Below are positions 32,984 through 41,073 of a stretch of 64,000 nt of DNA, one piece after another. The position numbers and the translations under genes were made by a program. The notes under the pieces were generated by a model. It did not search any database, was not told the DNA's origin, and saw only the letters and a list, made by a program, of their open reading frames with translations. Source of the stretch: JAIBJN01 sp963699495 (GTDB lineage Bacteria; Actinomycetota; Thermoleophilia; Gaiellales; Gaiellaceae); assembly GCA_963699495.1 (NCBI GenBank), contig CAVOUB010000007.1:1-64000 (forward strand). The letters run 5' to 3'. Position 1 is the stretch's first letter, and each line of letters opens with the position of its first letter.

Positions 32984-34353
32984 GCTGCCTCCATTCGTGA
33001 GTCCAACGGGATGTGCCAGGGGGAGAAGCGCTGCCCTTCGCCCGCGAAGATGCGCGAGAAGAGCTCGTAGTACTCGAGACGAAGAGCCTGCACCGCGGCG
33101 ACCAGGGCTTCGAGCGCAAAGGTCAACGCGTTGCCCACGAGGAACGTCAGGACGGCGAGCACCGAGCCCACTACCCCGCCCCAGAGAGCGGTGGTGGCAT
33201 CCCAGACCACCGCCCCGAGCGCCGCGTGCATGAGCCCGAACGCCGCGAGGCGCGTGAAGGAGATGACGTTTGCGACCACCCGGATGAGTGCGTCCACGAC
33301 CTCGATGGTCGCCTGGGTCGTCGCGGCAGCACCGCGCCCCGCCTCCAACTGGAAACCGGCGCCCAGCAGGAGGACGCCCGCGAGCGCGAGCGCGCCGCCG
33401 AGGACCCCGAGCGGCACCGCGTCCCGGTACCAGCCGGCCGCGGCGAGCCCGAGCCCGAGGAAGAGCAGGAAGCCTGCGATTCCGGAAGGCGCCAGGAGCG
33501 CCGACATGGTTCCGCCTTCGCGCCAGCGGTTCACGATGCCGATCCCGTAGCTGATGCCGAGCAGGACGCCGCCGACGGCCACGGCCGCCGCGAGCAGGGC
33601 CATGGGGTCCTCGGTCGGCTTGACCCAGATCGTCGGCACCAGCCCCGTGGGGCCGAATGCCTCGCCGTACAGAAACCCGAAGAACGTCGCCGCCAGGCCC
33701 GCTGCGACCGGGAAGGGCCAGAGCCGCCGGAAGTCGGCGAAGGGCGCTCGACGGGCTCGGGAGAGCGCGACGCCCAGACCTGCCAGGAGAAGGCCTTGCC
33801 CGACATCGCCGAACATGATCCCGAACATGAGGACGAACGACAGCGCCGCGAACGGGGTGGGGTCGATGTCCGAGTAGCGAAGCGCGCCGTAGGCGTCCAC
33901 CAGCGGCCGGAACGGCCTCACCGCGGGGCTGTCGGGGAGAAGTGTGGGCGGCTCGACCCAGGCCGGCCGGGGAAGCTCGACGAGGCCGGAACCGACCTCC
34001 GCGAGCCTCGCGTCGAGACCGTCGACCTCGGCCTGAGGCGCCCACCCGACGAGGGCTGCGAAGCGTCCGTGGCGGATCGCGCCCTCCACACGCCGCGTTA
34101 GCTCGACTTCACCCGCCAGGAGGTCGTGCCGCCCCAGGCGCTCGAGCTCAATCGGGTCGACGGCCGAAGGAGCGAGGCGGGGGCCGGGCCGGCCGTTGTC
34201 GGTTGCCGCCCGCTCCAGACGCCGCATTGCCTCGAGCTCGGCTCCTTCGGGAGTCGGGAACGTCCCTGCCAGCTGGACCACTCCCGCATCCGCCACCCTC
34301 GCGAGGGCATCCCGCAGGCGGCGCTCGGGAGCGACGATCGCGATGCGACTCAT
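32971..34353 (-). CDS. atpI: A/V-type ATPase subunit I (a-type stator), shortened
   Basis: This 460-residue protein has the membrane domain of subunit I, with about eight helices, the LSFVLMFGIMFGDVGQGL motif and the NVISFTRLAAFGLMHAALGAVV helix that faces the ring. The family is normally 600-700 residues. Here the cytoplasmic N-terminal domain is reduced to about 170 residues. The start at 34353 (MSRIAIVAPERRL) fits the family N-terminus. It overlaps the K gene by 13 bases. Confidence 0.88.
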   Translation of the reverse strand: MSRIAIVAPERRLRDALARVADAGVVQLAGTFPTPEGAELEAMRRLERAATDNGRPGPRLAPSAVDPIELERLGRHDLLAGEVELTRRVEGAIRHGRFAALVGWAPQAEVDGLDARLAEVGSGLVELPRPAWVEPPTLLPDSPAVRPFRPLVDAYGALRYSDIDPTPFAALSFVLMFGIMFGDVGQGLLLAGLGVALSRARRAPFADFRRLWPFPVAAGLAATFFGFLYGEAFGPTGLVPTIWVKPTEDPMALLAAAVAVGGVLLGISYGIGIVNRWREGGTMSALLAPSGIAGFLLFLGLGLAAAGWYRDAVPLGVLGGALALAGVLLLGAGFQLEAGRGAAATTQATIEVVDALIRVVANVISFTRLAAFGLMHAALGAVVWDATTALWGGVVGSVLAVLTFLVGNALTFALEALVAAVQALRLEYYELFSRIFAGEGQRFSPWHIPLDSRMEAAWKP

Positions 34354-34372
34354 CCGCACAGGGACGGCGGGC

Positions 34373-35293
34373 TCAGCTCGTCGCACCGAGCACCTCGCCG
34401 AGGGAGCCGTGCCCACCCCGCGCGGCCGCTTCGAGCGCCACGCTCGCGCGCCGTGCATCGGCTGCGAGGAGCGCGACGACGCCGACCACGGTGCGGCGCC
34501 CTTCCCTTTGACCGTGGACCATGCCCTCGGCATCGCCTTCGACACGTTCCCACCAGGCCGTCTCGGCGCGCCACAGGTCCTGCGGGTCCTCGATGCCCTC
34601 GAGCACCCAGGCGGCATCCCTGGGGAGGGCCGCCGCCAGACCACGAACGGTCTGGGCACGCTCCCAGGCCGAGCCGAGCAGGGACTCCAGCCCAGGCTGC
34701 GAGCGCACTGTCCGGCCCGGAACCAGCGCGCGTGCGAGGAGGAGGGAGAGCGCTCCGCCGACCCACGGCCGGGTCTCGGGGGCTTCGGCGAGCACGCGGC
34801 GCGCCCAGGCAATCCGGAGCGAGTCGTGGATTACGACCGGCTCCTCGCTTCCGGGATCGCCCCACGGCGAGGCCGCCAGAGCGGCTCGAAGGTCTCCGGG
34901 CGTCTGGGCCTGCGCGAGCGCCGGCCAGGCCACCGACAGGCTTCCCAGCTCGAACGGATGCTGCGGCTCGTGGCCGAGGAGGTAGGCGAGCCGGTCCTCG
35001 ACGTTGGCGATCTCGAACCACCCCGCGAGGGCCCGCACGACGCCGACCGCGCCCGGCGGCAACCAGCCCGCCAGGATCCTGAGGTGGAGCAGCGTGGTCG
35101 CTGCGAGCGCCCGCTGGGCGCCGGCGACGTCGCTGCCGAGGTCGGAGGCGCGGCCGTACGGCGAGGCCGCCAGGGCGGCGAGAGCCTCACCGGAGGAGCC
35201 GGCCCTCGCCAGGTCGAGCGCCGCCCCACGGGTGAGCCGCCGCTCGAGCAGAAGTCTGGCCCGCGTGCTTCCGGCGACCCAGCCGACGCTCAT
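34373..35293 (-). CDS. atpC: A/V-type ATPase subunit C (d/AC39-like)
   Basis: This 306-residue, mostly helical protein resembles the C/d subunit that joins the central stalk to the ring. Repeated helical units include LAALAASPYGRASDLG, AALAASPWGDPGSEE and the bridging segment GWFEIANVEDRLAYLLGHEP. Three near-repeats of ALAASP are visible. Identification rests on position between the stalk subunit and I as well as sequence, and is less certain than A or B. Confidence 0.72.
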   Translation of the reverse strand: MSVGWVAGSTRARLLLERRLTRGAALDLARAGSSGEALAALAASPYGRASDLGSDVAGAQRALAATTLLHLRILAGWLPPGAVGVVRALAGWFEIANVEDRLAYLLGHEPQHPFELGSLSVAWPALAQAQTPGDLRAALAASPWGDPGSEEPVVIHDSLRIAWARRVLAEAPETRPWVGGALSLLLARALVPGRTVRSQPGLESLLGSAWERAQTVRGLAAALPRDAAWVLEGIEDPQDLWRAETAWWERVEGDAEGMVHGQREGRRTVVGVVALLAADARRASVALEAAARGGHGSLGEVLGATS

Positions 35294-35691
35294 GGTCCCC
35301 CGCCCTGGACGCAGGCAACGACTGCGTCGACCAGCTCGGGAGCCCGAGCCGAGCCTCGCTCGCGGATCCGTTCGGCCTCGCCCTCGGCCGCGGTCAGCAG
35401 CGCGTGCGCCTCGGCCTCGCGTGCCCGGCGGTGCGCTGCCTCGGCTCTCCGGCGCTCGGCCTCAGCCCGCTGCCGCGCCCTGGCGGACACGCCGGCAGCC
35501 TCGGCGCGGGCCGCGGCGAGGCGCCGCTCTGCGGTGTCGGCTGCGCGAGCGCGCACCAGCTCGCTTTCGGCCTCGATCGTGTCGAGGGCGGCGAGGAGCG
35601 GCGCCAGCTCGTGGGCGAGGTCGTCCCCCACCGCAGCGGGGACGGCGGCAGCCCTGCGGAAGCGGTCGAGGATAAGGCTGACCGGTCGCAC
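35290..35691 (-). CDS. atpH: A/V-type ATPase stalk subunit (G/H-like)
   Basis: This protein of about 133 residues is almost wholly one charged coiled coil of Ala, Arg and Glu (VRARAADTAERRLAAARAE, REAEAHALLTAAEGEAERIRERG). That is the pattern of the G/H subunit that pairs with E. It is the first gene of the operon, whose order is H, C, I, K, F, E, A, B, D. I chose the GTG at 35691; a longer frame to 35814 has non-family sequence. Confidence 0.68.
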   Translation of the reverse strand: MRPVSLILDRFRRAAAVPAAVGDDLAHELAPLLAALDTIEAESELVRARAADTAERRLAAARAEAAGVSARARQRAEAERRRAEAAHRRAREAEAHALLTAAEGEAERIRERGSARAPELVDAVVACVQGGGP

Positions 35692-35917
35692 CCCGACAAC
35701 GATGGCGGATGGACAGCCGGTCCGCCATCCGCGTTCCCACGGAGTCTCGCTGCGGGGAGTCCGTATGGTGCTCCCCGGCCGCAGCAGGCTTTCAAGGTCG
35801 CCCCGGCCGCCCAATGACGTTCGAGGTCCGCCGACTACGTTGATGTGGCGAGGAGCAGCAGGGAATGAGCTGAGCCGGGGATCGGTCTCGAGGGGGCGAC
35901 GCTCTCACCCGGAAAGA

Positions 35918-35945
35918 GGAACCGGCCCCACTGGGGGCCGGTTCC
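35918..35945 (-). terminator. Intrinsic terminator of the RTX gene
   Basis: A perfect 12-base-pair stem (GGAACCGGCCCC with GGGGCCGGTTCC) and a 4-base loop lie 25 bases after the RTX gene stop. TCTTT follows on the minus strand. It separates the RTX gene from the ATPase operon. Confidence 0.75.
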
Positions 35946-35969
35946 CTCCCGTGCCGTGACCTCGCGCCC

Positions 35970-37084
35970 TCAGCAGTTCCGAAGCGTGTCCCGCCCCGGG
36001 CCGCCGACGCACACGTCGGATCCGGCGCCACCGTTCAGCAGATCGTTGCCGCCCTCGCCGAACAGCCGGTCGTTGCCAGCCTGGCCGAACAGCCGGTCGG
36101 GCCCCGGGCCGCCCCGGAGCGTGTCGCGACCCAGACCGCCACGCATGACGTCGGCGCCGACGCCACCGAGCAGGAGATCGTTGCCACCCTGCCCGAGCAG
36201 GACGTCGTTTCCGCCCAGGCCGCAGATGATGTCGTTGCCGCTCGTCCCGGTGAGAGCCTCGGCCCCCGGGGTGCCGATCACGTCGTTCCGCGGGTCGCCC
36301 TGGTGCCCCGGGCACTCCAGGGCCTGCACCTTCCCCAGCTGCACGTCGTGGCCGAAGAAGCAGTCGTTGACGCAGGAATCGGCCGACGTGACGTCCCCGT
36401 CGCTGTTCAGATCGATGAGCCCATTGTCGGCGGTGTTCGGAGGCGTCGCGAAGCCGCATTCGTTCGCACCAGGATTTCCGAGGATGTCGGCTCCGTCCGT
36501 CGCGTCTCCGAGCCCGAGCGTCCGACGAGCAGGCCGATGAGCCCGAAGTGGCACTCTTCGCCGTTGATCGTCTCGTCGCCGTTCGAATCCACCCTGCCGT
36601 CGATGGACGACCAGGCGAAATCGGAATCTCCGACGTCGGGGTTGTTCGGCTCGCCGGCGTTGAAGACGGTCGGCAACGGTCCGTTCGCCACCTGGAACTC
36701 ACCGTCCACGACGTCGATCGTGACCCCGTCCGGCGTACCGTCGTAGCCGACGAGCGAGCAGTCGTCCGCACTGGTGATCGCTCCGTCGCCGGCGTCACCG
36801 TCGTTGGCGACGAAGGTCCAGGCGTCGCAGTCGAGCATGCCGTCGATGATGTGCGTATCGCCGTAGAACGCGTTTGCATCGTCGCGGCCATTAGCGAGGC
36901 CGTCGCCGTTCAGGTCCGCCCGGCCGGAGACGATGCTCGGAGAGAAGCCTCCGGTGAGCGGGGACGCCCCGAGCGGGGCCGCCACCAGGAGCTGGGCGCA
37001 GACCACCGCCAACGAGAATGCAGCGAGAGTCGCCAGACGCCGGCGAGTCGTGCGCGGTCGTACCGTCCTGCGGATCACACCCAT
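35970..37084 (-). pseudogene. Secreted RTX calcium-binding protein, single-base frameshift
   Basis: The start at 37084 has a good ribosome site (AAGGAG) and gives a signal peptide with an Arg-rich start (RRTVRPRTTRRRLATLAAFSLAVV). Dockerin/EF-hand-like calcium loops follow (DLNGDGLANGRDD, DSNGDETINGEE). Near 36520 the frame slips: conserved sequence continues one frame over from LGLGDATDGADILGNPG to a block of RTX nonapeptides (GGNDVLLGQGGNDLLLGG ... GRDTLRNC). The full product would be about 371 residues. The missing base lies in the stretch encoding LLVGRSG. RTX proteins bind calcium outside the cell; the C-terminal repeat block resembles those of the protein at 5555-9817. Confidence 0.8.
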
Positions 37085-37251
37085 TGCTCTCCTTTCGGTG
37101 CGGGATCGGCAGACGCGGGTGCCCTGGCCCGCGCAAGATGGCAACGGCCTGCGCCCGTTTCAGAGCACGGTCGAACCCTTCGACCCAGAAGGACGATGCC
37201 CCCCGGAACGTCAGCCTCCGTTGCCGCCGGCACCGGCTGCCTCCCGCCACA

Positions 37252-37270
37252 CCTTGGATTGGAACCAAGG
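37252..37270. repeat. Palindrome at the RTX transcription start (copy 1)
   Basis: CCTTGG and CCAAGG flank the 7-base centre ATTGGAA. The predicted start of transcription for the RTX gene falls inside it. The same core GGATTGGAACC recurs at 37371-37390, on the other side of the promoter, suggesting a pair of protein-binding sites. Confidence 0.55.
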
Positions 37271-37273
37271 CCG

Positions 37274-37302
37274 AGACTACGGCACTCCGCAAAGGGTGTC
37301 AA
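37274..37302 (-). promoter_or_regulatory. Promoter of the RTX gene
   Basis: On the minus strand a consensus -35 TTGACA (37297-37302) and a -10 TAGTCT (37274-37279) are 17 bases apart. The leader to the ATG at 37084 would be about 180 bases; I saw no riboswitch class in it. Confidence 0.65.
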
Positions 37303-37370
37303 CTGTCACAAACGGGCACTCGAAACCGCGCAAACGCGCTTGTAGACTGAGAACAGGCCGGCGGAGGCCT

Positions 37371-37390
37371 CCCTGGATTGGAACCTAGGG
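37371..37390. repeat. Palindrome upstream of the RTX promoter (copy 2)
   Basis: CCCTGG and CCTAGGG (one bulged T) flank the same centre ATTGGAA as the copy at 37252. It overlaps the mobA stop codon and is enclosed by a 9-base inverted repeat GGCCGGCGG/CCGCCGGCC (37357-37406), so it may also help end mobA transcription. Confidence 0.5.
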
Positions 37391-37960
37391 TCGAACCCGC
37401 CGGCCGCCCTCGTCGCCCTCTCCCTGGAGATCCTCCGGGGCGTTGACGTTTCGGAGCGCCCCATCGTCCCACTGGACCGTCCGGGGCTCCAGCTCCAAGC
37501 ACGCACGGTAGAGAGCGAGGTCTCCTTCGACGATGCGCCGTTCGAGCACGGGAAGAGCCGAGCGGCAATAGGCGCCCGGGAGCGGCCCGCTGTGGGGCAC
37601 GGCGGCCTCCGCCCCCTCGGACGCCTCCGCCAGAGTGACCAGGAGCTCGGGGGTCACCAGGGGCATGTCGACCGGGAGCACGACGACGAGCTCGGCATCG
37701 GCGAGGCGCAGCGCCGCCGCGACGCCGACGATCGCCGCGCGGACGTCGCTGCCGTCGTCGAGCACCGGGAAGGGAAGCTCGAGCTGGTCCGCAGCCTTCC
37801 CCACGACGATCACTCGGTCGAAGGCCTCGGTCAGCACCCGGTGCGCGCGCTCGGCCAGCGTTTCCCCCTCGAAGCGCGCGAGCGCCTTCGGCGACCCGAA
37901 GCGCGTGCTCCCGCCCCCCACGAGGAGCGCGCCGGCTACGCCTTGCCGACCGCGTACCAT
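37385..37960 (-). CDS. mobA: Molybdenum cofactor guanylyltransferase MobA
   Basis: This 191-residue enzyme attaches GMP to molybdopterin to make the bis-MGD cofactor that the formate dehydrogenase in this window needs. Motifs are GALLVGGGSTRFGSPKAL (nucleotide binding), VVVLPVDMPLVTPELL and the NVNAPEDL near the C-terminus. The ATG overlaps the end of the methyltransferase by 25 bases. The run fdhD - methyltransferase - mobA is one operon, divergent from the formate dehydrogenase genes. Confidence 0.9.
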   Translation of the reverse strand: MVRGRQGVAGALLVGGGSTRFGSPKALARFEGETLAERAHRVLTEAFDRVIVVGKAADQLELPFPVLDDGSDVRAAIVGVAAALRLADAELVVVLPVDMPLVTPELLVTLAEASEGAEAAVPHSGPLPGAYCRSALPVLERRIVEGDLALYRACLELEPRTVQWDDGALRNVNAPEDLQGEGDEGGRRVRP

Positions 37961-38713
37961 GCGCGCGCGCTCAGCCGAAACCCTCCGTCGGGGACGGACA
38001 GGCGCCGGCGGTATTCGGCCCTCAGCGCCTCCCGGCGCTCGGGGTCGAGGGAGGTCGCGTAGCCGCCCGCAGGCCCGACTCCCGCCGTGAACGGCTCCCA
38101 GAGGTCGTCGAAGCCGTCGTACTCGGCTGAGACCCCGATCTCTCCCTCCTCGACGTCCTCGAGCCCGGCCTCACGCCAGAAGTCGCCGAGCTCGCCGCGT
38201 CGAGCGAAGCGCATCCGCGTGCGCTCGTCGGCGGAGGCGGCGCCGTCCGGGTCGAGCTCCGCAGCCGTGTCCCAGAACGTCCGCAGAAGCGTCATCTCGC
38301 CCGTGATAGTCCCAGACGCACGCGGCCACAACGCCGCCGCGACGGGTCGCCCGCCGCATCTCGGCGACGCCGGCGTCGGGGTCGGCCATGAAGTTGACGA
38401 CAAGCTGGGCCAGGGCGACGTCGAAGGCTCCGTCCTCGAACGGAAGCGACTCGGCCGCTGCGTGCCGTACGTCGGCCCCCGGGAAGCGCGCGCGGAGCGC
38501 CTCGACGAACGGCTCGGACGGATCCACGGCGGCGACGCGCCCGTTCCCGACGAGCTCGACGAGCCGCCGCGTGCCGGCCCCCGTCCCGGCGCCGATATCG
38601 AGCACCGACAAGCCCGCCACGACCCCTGCCGATCTTGCGAGCGCGTCGCAGAGCTCATAGCTGTACCGGCCGACGAAGCGGTCGTAGGCGTCCGGCGAGA
38701 CCGCGAACGTCAT
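37936..38713 (-). pseudogene. Class I SAM methyltransferase, single-base frameshift
   Basis: The start ATG overlaps the fdhD stop as ATGA. The first 130 residues are a SAM-binding Rossmann domain (LSVLDIGAGTGAGTRRLVELVG, AAVDPSEPFVEALRARFP, AFDVALAQLVVNFMADP, VAACVWDY). Near 38302 the frame slips. The rest continues in another frame from GEMTLLRTFWDTAAELDPDGA to FRLSARAWYAVGKA at 37936. One extra G in CACGGGCGAG explains it. Restored length is about 258 residues. The substrate is unknown; its place between fdhD and mobA does not by itself imply a role in cofactor assembly. Confidence 0.82.
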
Positions 38714-39489
38714 GTGACCCGCCACGGCTCCGTGTAGACGTTGACGCGGCCGTCGCGGACGAAGCCGCAGAGGGTGATCCCCCGGTCGCGCGCCAGCTCG
38801 ACGGCGAGCGTCGAGGGCGCGCCGACGGCGACCAGGATCGGGGCGCCGGCGACCGCCGCCTTCTGCACGAGCTCGAAGGAGAGGCGCCCGCTCACGCAGA
38901 CGAGCTTGTCCGCGAGCGGCAGGAGCCCGTCGAGAAAGGCGCGGCCGACGACCTTGTCGAAGGCGTTGTGCCGACCGACGTCCTCCCGGATGACCAGCAC
39001 CCGGCCGTCGGCCTCGAAGAGCCCGGTCGCGTGCAGGCCGCCGGTGGCAGCGAACGCGGGCTGCGCAGCTCGCAGCCGGTCGGGCAGCTCGGAGACGACC
39101 GCCGCGGGCACGCTGAGGTCGCTCTCCACGCGCGGCGCCTCGACGGCGACCGCCTCGAGCGCGCCCTTGCCGCACACCCCGCAGGAGGAGGAGGTGTAGA
39201 AGTTGCGCCGCAGCGGCTCCGGGTCGAAGTCGTCGACGGTCACCTCGACGGTGTTCGCCGCCAGGTCGTCCGGAAGAGACGCCTCCCGGGGTCTGACCCC
39301 TTCGGAGAGGAGGAAGCCGAGCGCCAGCTCCTCGTCGTGGCCCGGCGTCCGCATGGTCACGGCGATCGCCTCGCCGTTGACGCGGATCTCGAGCGGCTCC
39401 TCGACGGCCAGCTCGTCACGCTCCGTCAAACCGCCCGGAAGCCGCAGGACGTCGGTGCGGGCCGCGGAGTACGGCGGCAGGACGTTCAC
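38710..39489 (-). CDS. fdhD: FdhD, sulfur carrier for formate dehydrogenase
   Basis: This 259-residue protein transfers sulfur to the molybdenum or tungsten cofactor of formate dehydrogenase. The reactive pair is in SSSCGVCGKGAL. Other family stretches are TMRTPGHDEELALGFLLSEGV, IREDVGRHNAFDKVVG and SGRLSFELVQKAAVAGAPILVAVGAPS. A GTG start at 39489 comes 9 bases after a minus-strand -10 TATGGT. It diverges from the formate dehydrogenase genes it serves. A palindromic 16-base element (39285-39300) inside the gene matches copies at 53.7-53.8 kb. Confidence 0.93.
   Translation of the reverse strand: MNVLPPYSAARTDVLRLPGGLTERDELAVEEPLEIRVNGEAIAVTMRTPGHDEELALGFLLSEGVRPREASLPDDLAANTVEVTVDDFDPEPLRRNFYTSSSCGVCGKGALEAVAVEAPRVESDLSVPAAVVSELPDRLRAAQPAFAATGGLHATGLFEADGRVLVIREDVGRHNAFDKVVGRAFLDGLLPLADKLVCVSGRLSFELVQKAAVAGAPILVAVGAPSTLAVELARDRGITLCGFVRDGRVNVYTEPWRVT
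39285..39300. repeat. Short palindrome inside fdhD, core shared with 53.7-53.8 kb
   Basis: GGGGTC, T, GACCCC preceded by CCC is the same core found twice in the GST-gntR gap (53675-53695 and 53797-53827). Here it is read as codons (EGVRPRE in FdhD). Confidence 0.45.
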
Positions 39490-39504
39490 TATGATCGAAC
39501 CATA
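39490..39504. promoter_or_regulatory. Overlapping divergent -10 elements of fdhD and the formate dehydrogenase genes
   Basis: On the plus strand TATGAT (39490-39495) is followed by 6 bases and ATA at 39502. On the minus strand TATGGT (39499-39504) leads to the fdhD GTG at 39489. The two promoters interlock within 15 bases, so both messages would begin with essentially no leader. Confidence 0.5.
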
Positions 39505-41073
39505 GACGTCCTCAAGCTCACCGAGCTCCTCCCGGAGCTGCCCAAGGAGCGGACGAAGCTGCTGGACAACCTCGGCCGCGTCCGGCGCGAGGTGGGTCCG
39601 GTCACGCCCGAGCTCTCGGACGCCGTCGCCGACCACATGAACATCCGTAGGGGCGAGGTGGACGAGGTCGTTTCCTTCTATTCCTTCTTGCGCGTGCCCA
39701 TGAACGCGGTGCGCGTCTGCATCGGGCCGGTCTGCGACTGCCTGGGCGCGAAGGACCTGCTCGCCCGCGAGCAGGAGGCCTCGAACGGCGTCCCCGTCCT
39801 CGGCGTCGAATGCCTCGGCCACTGCGACATCGGCCCCGTGCTCCTGCGCGGCGACGACGTCGAGCCCGAGGTCGTCTACCGCACAAACGACGGCGCCTCG
39901 ACGGGGCTCGCGCAGGCGGACGCGACGCTGGCCGACTACGAGGCGCGGGGCGGGCTCGACGTCCTCCGCGACCTCCCGCCGGGCGACAAGATCGTCGAGG
40001 AGCTGAAGGCGAGCGGCCTCACCGGCTACGGCGGCGCAGGCTTCCCCACCGGCGTCAAGTGGGAGGCCGTCGCGCGCGAGCCGGGGCCCCGCTACGTCGT
40101 CGTCAACGCCGACGAGGGCGAGCCGGGCACGATCAAGGACCGCTACGTCATGGAGCGCCGGCCACACCTCATGCTCGAGGGGATGCTCGTCGCGATGCGC
40201 TTCGCGGAGGCGACCGAGGGCTTCATCTACCTGCGCGAGGAGTACGCGACCGCCCGCCGCCGCCTCACCGAGGCGATCGGCGAGCTGCGCGAAGCCGGCC
40301 TCCTGGACGGGCTCTCGATCGAGCTCGTCGTCGGCGCCGGCGCCTACATCTGCGGCGAGGAGACGGCCATGCTCGAGTCGATGGAGGGCCGCCGCGGCAT
40401 GCCTCGCCTCAAGCCCCCCTTCCCGAGCGAGGTCGGCTACCTCGGCCGCCCCACGCTGATCAACAACGTCGAGACGCTGGCCCACATCCCCGCGATCCTG
40501 CGCCTGGGCGGCGAGGCCTGGCCGAAGGCGCGCCTCTGGTCGGTGAGCGGCGCGGTGCGCGAGCCCGGCTGCTACGAGGCGCCCATCGACGTCACGCTCC
40601 GGCAGCTGATCGACGACTACGCCGGCGGAGCGACCGAGGAGATCGGCGCGATCGTGCCGGGAGGCGCCGCGAGCGGGATCCTGCCGCCGGCCGCGCTCGA
40701 CGTCCCGCTGACCCGCGACGCCCTGCGCGAGTGGGGAGTCGGCGCGGGGTCGGCGGGAGTCCAGGTCTACCCCATGAGCTATTCGCCGCTCCGCCTCCTC
40801 GCCGAGACGATGCGCTTCTTCGCGGAGGAGTCCTGCCAGAAATGCACGCCCTGCCGGATCGGCAACCGCGGAATGCACCACGTGCTGGAGGAGCTGGAGC
40901 ACGGCCGCGTAGCCATGACCCGGGAGAAGGTGGAGGAGTGGCTGGACGCCATGGCCGCCACGTCCATCTGCGGCCTCGGCCAGGGCGCGCCCTTCCCCAT
41001 GCGTGCAGCCTTCCGCTACTGGCCGGACACGTTCGCGCCGCTCGGGGAGCCGGTTACGATGGGCGAGCGGTGA
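39502..41073 (+). CDS. NAD-linked formate dehydrogenase beta subunit (NuoE-NuoF fusion)
   Basis: This protein of about 523 residues passes electrons from the catalytic subunit to NAD+. The first 140 residues are a thioredoxin-like [2Fe-2S] domain (Cys pairs in VCIGPVCDCLGA and VECLGHCDIG). The rest is NuoF-like, with GYGGAGFPTGVKWE for FMN, GAGAYICGEETAMLESMEG for NAD and ESCQKCTPCRIG for a [4Fe-4S] cluster. Formate dehydrogenase 1 of methylotrophs has the same fused beta subunit. No ATG, GTG or TTG is available before the conserved region. The first possible codon is ATA at 39502, 6 bases after the -10 hexamer, giving MDVLKLTELL-like sequence. The stop overlaps the alpha gene (GTGA). Confidence 0.87.
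   Translation: MDVLKLTELLPELPKERTKLLDNLGRVRREVGPVTPELSDAVADHMNIRRGEVDEVVSFYSFLRVPMNAVRVCIGPVCDCLGAKDLLAREQEASNGVPVLGVECLGHCDIGPVLLRGDDVEPEVVYRTNDGASTGLAQADATLADYEARGGLDVLRDLPPGDKIVEELKASGLTGYGGAGFPTGVKWEAVAREPGPRYVVVNADEGEPGTIKDRYVMERRPHLMLEGMLVAMRFAEATEGFIYLREEYATARRRLTEAIGELREAGLLDGLSIELVVGAGAYICGEETAMLESMEGRRGMPRLKPPFPSEVGYLGRPTLINNVETLAHIPAILRLGGEAWPKARLWSVSGAVREPGCYEAPIDVTLRQLIDDYAGGATEEIGAIVPGGAASGILPPAALDVPLTRDALREWGVGAGSAGVQVYPMSYSPLRLLAETMRFFAEESCQKCTPCRIGNRGMHHVLEELEHGRVAMTREKVEEWLDAMAATSICGLGQGAPFPMRAAFRYWPDTFAPLGEPVTMGER

Noticed and set aside
37371..37390. tRNA gene suggested by a T-arm-like hairpin
   Set aside because: No acceptor, D or anticodon arms can be built around either copy.
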